Shown here: one piece after another, positions 20,801 through 32,800 of the stretch | How the letters are laid out: each line of letters opens with the position of its first letter | How positions within the stretch are numbered: the first letter of the stretch is position 1 | Assembly: GCA_946902875.1 (NCBI GenBank) | Contig: OX336343.1 | Coordinates: 3,014,754 to 3,078,753 of the forward strand | Direction of reading: 5' to 3' | DNA length: 64,000 nt | Origin: Nematopogon swammerdamellus | Taxonomy: Eukaryota > Arthropoda > Insecta > Lepidoptera > Adelidae | Program-made: the position numbers and the translations under genes | Notes under the pieces: model-generated | What the model was told of the DNA's origin: nothing | Database searches by the model: none | What the model saw: only the letters and a program-made list of their open reading frames with translations

Positions 20801-23800
20801 GTACAGCAGATTTTGTAATTATAATTTTTTTATTATTAGAAAGTTTTACAACCGGTAATGTAATTAACTAATTACTAATTTAGAGTAAATAACACAGCAC
20901 AATAAACTTAAACAGAAACAAAATCACGTTTACCAACAACTTTGGTAATATTAGGCAAAGACTTAAGTAAACTAAAAACGAATAGCCCAACTGCATCTCT
21001 CCCCGTTTATGTCGTAAAAGGCGACTATAGGATAAGACTCCCTTCTTGTATTACTAGGTGGTAGGGTTTAACCCGCCCGGGTTGGTACCACCGCACTGAA
21101 TGAAAGGGTCGGCCGAAACGGCTATGTAAATAGTTTGTGTTTTCCGTCCAGTTCAGTGTAGCCGGCACGGCCGAAGGGAAGGCTGACGTGGCACCAAGTT
21201 CTCCCGGTGTTATGGGCTGACATCGCGGATGTTGTAGGTGGTGTAGCCAACATCAACAACGCAAGTAGTTTTTTAGTAGCGGACACTCGGAGTAATATTT
21301 CTCGATGTTAGTTGAACAGAACACGGAGTCAGCGATGGATATTCCTCACGGACGAGTCTCCAGAACATACCTTTTTGGGCAACCCAGTCAATACTTGGAA
21401 AAAGTACGCAAACGTGTTCAACTGGTCCATGAGTTATATGTAAGAAGATTTTTCTATTTGTATGTTTACTGAACTTTTTTGCTACAACCGCGAGAGAGTA
21501 AAAAAATAATTCCCGACCAGGATTCGAACCTGGACAGTTTCCGAACATTTGCATCTTATAACTGAGAACATACTTGATGGCGACACGAGATCAGTCTAAG
21601 TATAGCAGATGCAACGGTAAGAAATTTGGAGAAAGTACGTCATCGACCCGATGGCGAAATTTGTAACGCGTTGGCGCCTCTCGCCAGAGGTGCAAGTTCG
21701 AATCCTGATCGGGACGTATTTTTTCTCTCTATTTTTAACCCCCGACCAAAAAAAGAGGGGTGTCCTAAGTTTAACGTGTGTGTGTGTGTGTGTATTAATT
21801 TTAAACAAGCTTGAAATAAAAGTTAAATTATAAATAAAAAAGAGAGAGACCAGACCCTTAAAAGTCAATAATAATTTCAATTTACTTACTTAAAATATTC
21901 TTCGGAACCAACTTTAATGAGCATTTGACAGTGGTCTCTGGCTTGAGCCGCCAACGCGATAACCAACTACACCCCCGGGTTGTTACGTATTTTCTCCAAA
22001 TTTCCGTTCTATTGCACTTTTTTTAAGTACCGTGTAGGGTCGGTACTTAAAAAGAATAGCCCCACTGCATCTCTCCCCGTCGCATGTCGTAAAAGTCGAC
22101 TAAGGGATAAGAAAATTCGTCAGCCTCGGTAGCTCAGTGGCGCGGTTGGTTAGTCAACTGTTATTAAGCAACGCTGAGCGCGGTCAGTGATTGGATGGGT
22201 GACCGCTCGACCGTTGGAGGCTGACCGTGGTTCGGATTCCACGTTAAACTGTAGGTCCCTTCCCTTCTAACCTTACTAGGTGGTAGGGTTTATCCCGGCC
22301 GGGTTGGTACCACCGCACTGAACGAAACGTCGGTCGAAACGGCTATGTAAATAGTTCGTGTTTTCCGTCCAGTTTAGTGTAGCCGACATGAAATGAAGGG
22401 AAGCACTGACATGGCACCTAGTTCACCCTGTGTTATGGGCTGACATCACGGATGTTGTAGGTGATGTAGCCAACCGTGTCAGGTTCCATAAAAAAAAAAA
22501 AAAACTTTCATGATGTCGCCTATTTTTTGCGAAACAGTAATGCAACATCATGAAAGTGCAATAGAACGAAAATTTGGAGAAGATACGTAACGGCCCGGTG
22601 GTGTAGTTGGTTATCGCGTTGGCGGCTCTAGCCAGAGACCCAGGTACGAAGCCTGGTCGGGATGTATTTTATTTTCCAATGATTATCGATTTGCATTTTT
22701 CTAATAAAAAAAACAAATAAATAAATATATATACATAAAGCGAGTACGTGCTTAGTACTAACATATAAACATAAAAATATTATTTGACAGTGGGTTTTTA
22801 TATCGCTAAGTAAGAACATCAGAATTCAAATTCAATTTATGTTCATCAACAAAACTTTCTAAATTTAGGATTATGGCACTTTTTATTGCCGTTTATTAAA
22901 TTTTGTAGAACATAATGTTTAATTTTTTCGCGTACCACCTCGAAGCATTTCGCTTATCACCTCGAAGCATTTCTCGTACTACCTCGAAGCCTTTCGCGTA
23001 CCACTGGTAGTACGCGTAGCATAGATTGAGAACCGCTGCTTTATTGGATTGTCTCTTGTACATTATTCACTTCCGCGTACACACACACAATTGACCATTC
23101 AGACTTGAAATAATATTTTTAGCTATTGAATTCACATTGACGGAGATCTAAGAACAGTGCGGTGGTGTTACCATTACGAACGGGTTGAATAAATCTTACC
23201 AATCAAAAAACAAAATTTTAACAAAAAAAAACCGACTTCAATAATAACTATTCCAAAACAAATATAAATATGCACTAAAAAGTAAAGAAATAATTGCGTA
23301 TTCTTCTACAACTTAATAATCAACTTACTTTTTCTACTCATCAATATGTAGGTACGATCTATGTGTTTACCACGCAAGAAGGTAGGTAGGTACCTACCTA
23401 CCTAAAATATTTTGATCATTTTTGTTATTCAAAGGTATGTGTTGAGTTGGATTTGAAGTGAATAGGTACCTACCTACCTTCTTGCGTGGTAAACACATAG
23501 ATCGTACCTACATATTGATGAGTAGAAAAAGTAAGTTGATTATTAAGTTGTAGAAGAATACGCCATTATTTCTTTACTTTTTAGTGCATATTTATATTTG
23601 TTTTGGAATAGTTATTTTTGAAGTCGGTTTTTTTTTTGTTAAAATTTTGTTTTATTTTTTTTATTTTTAGTGAATCTGAATTACACTAACTAATTTGTCT
23701 GAATATGGGTAGACCTATTAAACGTGCTGCTCTTAAGAGACAGCGCCGTTTAAATGAAACAAACGAAGTCAGGGATAAACCTTCTCGAAGAAAGTAAGTA

Positions 23801-26800
23801 ACAAAGGGCGCGGCCGAAGGCCGAGCTGCGTTCAGGAAGACAATAAACCTTCTCGAAGAAAGTAAGTAACTGAGGCCGAGGCCGAAGGCCGAGCTGCGTT
23901 CAGGAAGACTATAAACATTCTCGAAGAAAGTAAGTAATTGAAGGCGAGGCCGAAGGCCGAGCTGCGTTCAGGAAGACGATAAACCTTCTCGAAGAAAGTA
24001 AGTAACTGAGGGCGAGGCCGAAGGCCGAGCCGCGTTCAGGAAGACGATAAATCTTCTCGAAGAAAGTACGTAACTGAGGGCAAGGCCGAAGGCCGAGCTG
24101 CGTTCAGGAAGACTATAAACCTACTCGAAGAAAGAAAGTAACTGAAGGCGAGGCCGAAGGCCGAGCTGCGTTCAGGAAGACGATAAACCTTCTCGAAGAA
24201 AGTAAGTAACTAAGGGCGAGGCCGAAGGCCGAGCTGCGTTCAGGAAGACGATAAATCTTCTCAAAGAAAGTAAGTAACTGAGGGCGAGGCCGAAGGCCGA
24301 GCCACGATCAGGAAAACTATAAACCTTCTCGAAGAAAGTAAGTAGCTGAGGGCGAGGCCGAAGGCCGAGCTGCGTTCAGGAAGATTATAAACCTTCTCGA
24401 AGAAAGTAAGTAACAAAGGGCGAGGCCGAAGGCCGAGCTGCGTTCAGGAAGACAATAAACCTTCTCAAAGAAAGTAAGTAACTGAGGGCGAGGCCGAAGG
24501 CCGAGACGCGTTCAGGAAGACGATAAATCTTCTCGAAGAAAGTAAGTAACTGAAGGCGAGGCCGAAGGCCGAGTGCGTTCAGGAAGACGATAAACATTCT
24601 CGAAGAAAGTAAATAACTGAGGGCGAGGCCGAAGGCCGAGCTGCGTTCAGGAAGACGATAAATCTTCTCGAAGAAAGTAAGTAACTGAGAGCGAGGCCGA
24701 AGGCCGACCTGCGTTCAGGAAGACAATAACCTTCTCGAAGAAAGTAAGTAACTGAGGGCGAGGCCGAAGGCCGAGCTGCGTTCAGGAAGACTATAAACCT
24801 TCTCGAAGAAAGTAAGTAACAAAGGGCGAGGCCGAAGGCCGAGCTGCGTTCAGGAAGACTATAAACATTCTCGAAGAAAGTAAGTAACTGAGGGCGAGGC
24901 CGAAGGCCGAGCTGCGTTCAGGAAGACGATAAACCTTCTCGAAGAAAGTAAGTAACTGAGGGCGAGGCCGAAGGCCTAGCCGCGTTCAGGAAGACGATAA
25001 ATCTTCTCGAAGAAAGTAAGTAACTGAGAGCGAGGCCGAAGGCCGAGCTGCGTTCAGGAAGACGATAAATCTTCTCGAAGAAAGTAAGTAACTGAGGGCG
25101 AGGCCGAAGGCCGAGCTGCGTTCAGGAAGACTATAAACCTTCTCGAAGAAAGTAAGTAACAAAGGGCGAGGCCGAAGGCCGAGATGCGTTCACGAAGACA
25201 ATAAACCTTCTCGAAGAAAGTAAGTAACTGAGGGCGAGGCCGAAGGCCGAGCTGCGTTCAGGAAGACTATAAACATTCTCGAAGAAAGTAAGTAACTGAG
25301 GGCGAGGCCGAAGGCCGAGCTGCGTTCAGGAAGACGATAAACCTTCTCGAAGAAAGTAAATAACTGAGGGCGAGGCCGAAGGCCGAGCTGCGTTCAGGAA
25401 GACTATAAACATTCTCGAAGAAAGTAAGTAAATGAGGGCGAGGCCGAAGGCCGAGTCGCGTTCAGGAAGACGATAAATCTTCTCGAAGAAAGTAAGTAAC
25501 TGAGGGCGAGGCCGAAGGCCGAGCTGCGTTCAGTAAGACGATAAACCTTCTGGAAGAACGTAAGTAACTGAGGGCGAGGCCGAAGACCGAGCTGCGTTCA
25601 GGAAGACTATAAGCCTACTCGAAGAAAGTAAGTAACTGAGGGCGAGGCCGAAGGTCGAGCTGCGTTCAGGATGACGATAAATCTTCTCGTAGAAAGTAAG
25701 TAACTGAGGACGAGGCCGAAGGCCGAGCTGCGTTCAGGAAGACCATAAGTCTTCTCAAAGAAAGTAAGTAACTGAGGGCGAGGCCGAAGGCCGAGCTGCG
25801 TTCAGGAAGACTATAAACCTTCTCGAATAAAGTAAGTAACAAAGGGCAAGGCTGAAGGCCGAGCTGCGTTCAGGAAGACGATGAACCTTCTCGAAGAAAG
25901 TAAGTAACTGAGGGCGAGGTCGAAGGCCGAGCTGCGTTCAGGAAGACTATAAACCTTCTCGAAGAAAGCAAGTAACAAAGGGCGAGGCCGAAGGCCGAGC
26001 TGCGTTCAGAAAGACTATAAACCTTCTCTTCTCGAAGAAAGTAAGTAACAAAGGGCGAGGCCGAAGGCCGAGCTGCGTTTACATTTTGTGGTACCCTGTA
26101 CTTTCCACAGGACTATTAGATAAACTTATCTATAATAGATCTAGCGGCAAAAATTACACGTAATTTGGCGTCATTTTCATCGAAATCGGTACGAACGTAA
26201 GAGCGTTTTGTTACTTTGTCATGTATCCCATAATCAGAACCTAACCAAACTCTCATCAAACTACCCTTGAAGTACATACTTTCCAATAATAAAAGAATTA
26301 TTGAAATCGGTTGGCGTGATATTGAGTTATTCGTCCATTTGTCGCGCACATATTTAATGCAAATTTAAGATTTATATGATTTTCTCATGGAAGCCATTGT
26401 CACAACTGGACCAAATTGAAATGGGACTACACCAGGAAGCACCAGCTTTTAAATAAAAAAAGAATCATCAAAATCGGTTCACCCAGTCGAAAGTTCTGAG
26501 GTAACAAACATAAAAAAAAACAATAAAAAAAATACTGTCGAATTGAAAACCTCCTCCTTTTTTTGAAGTCGGTTAAAAAGAAACGGTCCTATTTTTTTTT
26601 ATGGAAACTGACACGGTTGGCTACATCACCTACAATATCCGTGATGTCAGCCTATAACACCGGGTGAACTAGGTACCATATCAGTGCTTCCCTTCATTTC
26701 ATGTCGGCTACACTGAATAGGACGGAAAATACGAACTATTTACATAGCCGTTTCGACCGACGTTTCGCTCAGTGCGGTGGTACCAACCCGTCCGGGATAA

Positions 26801-29800
26801 ACCCTACCACCTAGTAAGTATTTAACGTGGAAATCGAACCACGGACAGCCTCAACACGGTCGGACGGTCACCCATCCAAAATCTTAACTTCCACATCGAA
26901 CGTCGATTCATCCATCCTACTTAGGTGGTAGGCTGAAATTGTAGCCGACTGGTTTGGTACCATAACACATTTTTTTTTAAAGGAGCGACCTGTGTCGCCG
27001 AGCCACACATAAGGTGTCTAACGACGCCCATGGACATTCGGTCGCATGCGGGGGTTGAGAATACCATGCCCCGGCCTGTCAGGTGCCTATTCACGCCCCT
27101 CTTGAAGGACCCGAGACTGTATTTGGGGGGAAATATATGGGCAGGGAATATATATATTTTTTATTTATATATTGAAAGAATTACAATGTTTTGTACATAT
27201 TTTATGTTAGCTCCTACACTAAACTGGGTTTAACCTAAATAGTAATAAAGTGTGACAACTTTACTTTAAAGAATTAATTTTAATATTATTTCACTTACGC
27301 TAAGTAGCTAAGATTACATAATTGACTAGCTGTGCCCGCGGCTCCGCCCGCTCTCATATTTCACTTCATTGCTAACCTCATAAGCTATTTAGCGTGATAG
27401 TAAGTAGCCTATAGTTGATGGGAAGAATCAAGCTATCCGTAGAATTTTGTTTTATTAAAATCGGTTCAGTGGTTCTCGAGTTATAAGCGGACAGACAGAC
27501 ACTCAGACATACAGAAAGCAGACGTTGGATTTTATTATAGGTAAGGAAGGATTGTAATAATTTGTAAAGACGTCTGATGCTATGTGGGTAGTGTGAATTA
27601 CTGATTAAGAATTAGTATGAGTGGTAGTGTGAATTACTTATTAAGAATTAGTATGAGTGGTAGTGTGAATTACTTATTAAGAATTAGTATGAGTGAATAA
27701 ATAAAACGGTTCAGTCAGTCAGTTCAGTTGTCGTTCAGTTCAGCTTGTTTCAACTTCAATGCGTTCCAGAGTTTACCGGTTCTGTACGGTTGGTACGCAA
27801 CGAGGTTAGTCCGGCGAGCAGGGGTGCAGTCTCTGTCCTTACTGGATGTAAGATGGCCGCACAGCAGCCTCGGATGTGTTCTCCTCTATTCCAGTACAGC
27901 CAGCGACCCAAAGGGAAGTTCCGGTATGGCATATGGCACCTACAATCTCGGGTGCGATATTGCCTGGTAAGAGCGTGTTCTTTTTATCTGACTCCGCTAA
28001 CTTGGTACCAAGTTCCTTGTTAACTAGGTACCATGACAAATACTCCATTATGGTCGTGCGACCTACATGGAAAGGTGACTATTTTTATAGCAGCTCGCTC
28101 ATGCACCGCACAGAGATATGTATCGTCACGAGCACATTATTCGTTCCGCTTGTAAATGAAGTAAACGCAATATTTAAACAAAGGGGCGGCTGTGTGGGCA
28201 CGACAAATCAGGCATGACGCCTTGAAGGACGAATACTTAATTAGAGTGTTTGCATTTTACGAAGGCACGAGGGGTACGAGGTAGGAAGTGGTGCGAAAGG
28301 CGTCCGCGCGGAGCTCAGTAGAGAACGAACTCGGTGCCAGGCCAGTACCCTAATCACGAGATTTAACCTACTTCACTACGCTACGCTACGCCGCGCCGTG
28401 TTCTCCGCATAATTTTGTATGGAGAAACGGAGCAGCGCCTCTAGTGATAGATTTGCGAACTTCGTTTCTTCGTTTCATACAAAATGATGCGGAGAACACG
28501 GCGTAGCGTAGTAGGTTAAATCTCGTGATTAGGGTACAGGTCGGTACACACGTTCTACACGTCTCCGCGTCGTCGTCGCTCCGTCGATCCGAGTCGTTCC
28601 CTACTGAAATCCGCGCGGTCTCACACCAATTCCTACCTCATACCCCTCGTGCCTTCGTAAAATGAAAACACTCTACCTATGCACTTTTGTTTATAGAAAG
28701 CGTGACATGTGACGCCGAGCTGCCCATGGGATGTCTAACGACGCCTATGTACATTCGGTCGTACGCGGAATGCCATTCCGGCGTGATATGTGCCTATTCA
28801 CGCCTCTCTTGAAGGACCCGAGACGCGGTGACGCGTGATTAGGCACCTGTCATGCCTGTCAGGCCGGCATGACATTCGCGACCCCCCGCATGCGACCGAA
28901 TGTCCACAGGCGTCGCTAGACACCTTATTGGTGGTTCGGCGCCACATGTCGCACTTACAGTACAATGATTCGAATTCAAAATAGTCTCATAGATTTTTAT
29001 TTTATTTATTTTTATTTTAAACTTCCAGAAACAAACAGTTACAAAATGAATACATAGTAAATTAACTCTAGCTAGAGTCTAGACTGACACCTAAACCAGT
29101 AAAGTTTCTACAAATAATTTTAATCCTACAATTAATAATATCAACAAAACTTATAGATAATATAATATATATAGAAAGTGTATATATTTGTTTAAATTTG
29201 AACAAGAAAGGCAAACGAAAAAACGAAAAAAAAAAAATTATAAAAAAATAAAACATTGCGATTTAGAAAATTGTTGAGCAAGTGAGACCAATAACCTATC
29301 GTATAATATTATAACAGAGTTTTTTGAATTGACATAAACTAGGGTTAAAATTAATGTCGACACTGCAGAACAAATCATTATATGTCTTACAGCTTCGATT
29401 TATGAATCTGTGCTCGCTATAATTACAATGACTTCTGTATAATGAGAATGTGTCAGTAGAACGTGTGTTTCTGATTGGACATCTAAATTTAATTTTATCC
29501 AATAAATACTGTGACTCGACAAATGAATTTATGATTTTTGATTATGAAAAGAAGGGTAACATCTGTGATATGTCTTCTGTTAGCAAGAGAAGTAAACACG
29601 GCGCTCAGGGCAACGCCGCGCCGCCGCCGAGGCCATGAGGAGCGTTGCAACTTCCGTTCATACGTTCGTGACGTTTCACTTTTTCTGAGTTAGGTTCCCA
29701 CCCCAAACGAGCGTTAAAATGCTTCGCTTCAAAAATACTTGCTTTTTTTAAATCTGGTATGGGGAGCTGAGTCGGAGGGGCCAAAGCGCATGCTCCGAAC

Positions 29801-32800
29801 AGCCAATATCACCTCCGAGAAGGTAGGTGCCATACCGGAGACTTCCCTGGCTATACTGGACTAGAGGAGAACACAACCAAGGCTGCTATGCGGCCATCTT
29901 ACATCCAGTACGGTGTTACCAATCCAGTCGGCTACAATTTGAGCCTACCATCTAGTAAGGGGCAAGAGAAGGTAAAAAGCTAAAAGACTTTTCCAATCTG
30001 ACTTGCAGAACTGACTCGGACATCCCGGTGCCCTACGGTCGCGTTGTAGCGCTGACTTCAGGCTTCTCGGAGACAAACCTGACCGCTCTCATCCCGAACT
30101 GGCGAAACAAGCGGCGGGACGTGCTGGTGGCGATTCTCATTTCTAACTGCAGCAGTAAGAGGATGAAGTTAGTGCATGCCCTCATGAAGTACATTGAGGT
30201 CCAGGTCTTTGGGGGGTGCTCTGAGGATGCCAAGGATATGTGAGTATATTTTCATTGAGTTTTAGGACTTAACACGATATGACGTCGCGTCGTAGCACGA
30301 CGCGACATCGCATCGTGTTTGTGTGGCCCTTGGGAAGCCAAGGCCTCTAGGTCTCAAACACGATACGACGTAGCGTCGTAGCACGACGCGACGTCGTATC
30401 GTGTTTCTGTGTAAGGGGCCCTTGGGAAGCCAAGGGCTCTAGGTCTCAAACACCATACGACGTAGCGTCGTCGTAGCACGACGCGACGTCGTATCGTGTT
30501 TGTGTGTAAGAGGCCCTTGGGAAGCCAAGGGCTCTAGGTGTCAAACACGATACGACCTAGCATCGTAGCACGACGCGACGGCGTGTCGTGTTTGTGTGTA
30601 AGAGGCCCTTGGGAAGCCAAGGGCTCTAGGTCTCAAACACGATAAAAGAAGAAGGCAAATATCGCCTCGGAGAAGGTAGGTGTTATACCGGAGACTTCCC
30701 TGGATTGCTGGCTATACTGAACTAGAAGAGAAGACAACCGAGGCTGCTATGCGACCTGACATGAGATCTAGTTTACCCGGTGTTATGGGCTGACTGACAT
30801 GACGGATTTTGTAGGTGATGTAGCCAACCGTGTCAGGTTTGTGATAGGAGCACCCCCAGATCCTCGCTCTTAAACGCGGGAAAGGGAAGACGCCCTTTCA
30901 ATTAATATAAAAATGAGAAAATGTTAATTTTGGATGTTATCGTTATAGTGGCGTGAAGACATACAGAAAAGAGTCCCTACGACAGTTTGGTCCCATGGCA
31001 CCGTGTTCGTTATACCGGGATGCCCCTCGTTGCTATATTACTATATAGTTAAATGCAATCGAACAGTAAATCCCCTTGATCCCCAGTTATGCGAATAAAG
31101 TGCCACCGGCTGATGTCTCTCGCCACGAAGAGGCACTGCAGGTTATTATGTAACGTAATAATCTGTCACCGATAGAAATTATTTTATTTTATAGAGATAT
31201 AATTAATTGTATTTGAGGATATTTATTATGTGAGTGATGTGATGACGTTCCATAGTTCGGAGACAAGTTACTGTCACACAAGGAAAGACGCCTACCTACC
31301 AGTCTTCACGTGAAGCTAAAATTATAACTAACGGGTAAACCCTAACGTCATTATGTCCGTCTCGTCCCCACCCCATGACCTAGATAATCCCACCTGGCAT
31401 TGCAACATTGAACAAAGTAATAAAACCTGCGACGTCCAGTATTCCCGCCCAAAACGCAGTGCTTAGATGGACACTCCAAACGACAACACCAAATCATTCG
31501 CATGTAATTCTAGTATAGTCTTGTTCGGGCTACATTGACACTAACTCACCTAAGCTAGTCTAAAGTTAAGTCTAAGACTCAAGGAATAATGTGTTCAGTC
31601 AAATTGAGCGCCAACCACACGCCAGTGCTTAGGTGAAACGCCTGCTTGAAAACCCTATCTGACAGACACAAAACTCCCTGACCCAATGGCTACAGATACT
31701 CTCATCCCACAACCCCAGTAGATCGCCTTCCAGTCCAGCAGTCATTGTCATAAGCAGAATTACGTGTCGCGCTGCGCGCAGCATCCGATAGAGTTTCAAA
31801 CTGTAGGCTCCCAAGATTCCTTCGGCGTTGTTATTTATATCTCGTTCGTAATAATAAGCACGCAGGCTCCTCCTTACACACTATGCACGTATTCTCGTGG
31901 GAACACAGGCTGTGGGAAACTTCCATATATACCTAGTCGTTTAAAGCCGAGGGAACCTTCCTCTCCTACAAACATTTAATTACCCTTACAACTAATCCCG
32001 AACAAATACGATTACATACAAGCAACACCTATAGCGGGGAAGAATCAAAACAATAGTCATAAATGTTATAAAATTAGAGAATTATTCGGTAATTGTCCAT
32101 GCTCTACTCGTCCGATTCCGGCCCTGCGCCGCGCCGTACTCGTCGTCACGCTGCTCCAGTCACTGTATTAGTTCAACAGGCGCGCCTGCATATTTCACAT
32201 AAGCACTGCACTCCACGGTCTTAATCACTGGTTCATCACTCTCGCGTTATTCCACCGATAAAGTCCATTGATTGTCTTTTGGCTTTAAAATTACTTGTTA
32301 TAAATTAACAAACGATCGGAGATGCGCACGCGCTGTCTACATCATCCCCCGTCTCGCCTGACTAACCGCCGCGCCGCGTCCCCACGCACGCCCTGTTGGC
32401 AACGCCCCCCCCCCCGCCCCGACAGCTTCCCACCCCCTGGCCCTACCCTTCTACGTACCTGATATGCACACGATTTCCGTGAAGTCAGAAATTATTTAAA
32501 AATAATTACTGAACCATCACAGGTTCCTTAAAAAAAGGGTAGCTGGCTGAAAATGCCATAGGCATTAAGTGCTACCTTCTGTGCGATTTATATGTGCAAT
32601 AAACGTTTTTTGATTTGATTTGATTACTTGCTTGGACAACATCATAGAACCATAGAACTATAAACATTTAAGTACTTACCTTATTGTTGTAATCGTATTT
32701 TGACGAGCCTAAGTGGAACTTGTTACCTAAAGAGAATAAATTAATTGAATTGAATTGACATATTTTGTTACAGCTGCCCGGGACATTTCCACAAGGACTG

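Noticed and set aside
23778..26085. CRISPR-like regular array
   Set aside because: Units are contiguous ~69-bp tandem repeats without unique spacers, in a eukaryotic intron, with no cas genes.
27728..28217. Three overlapping ORFs near 27.7-28.2 kb as fucosyltransferase exons
   Set aside because: They cover a minus-strand SINE E fragment; the gene's phases are already satisfied by exons at 21312 and 30009.
32330..32460. CpG-island promoter in intron 5
   Set aside because: GC-rich patch with a C12 run only; no exon follows in phase and no initiator motif is seen.
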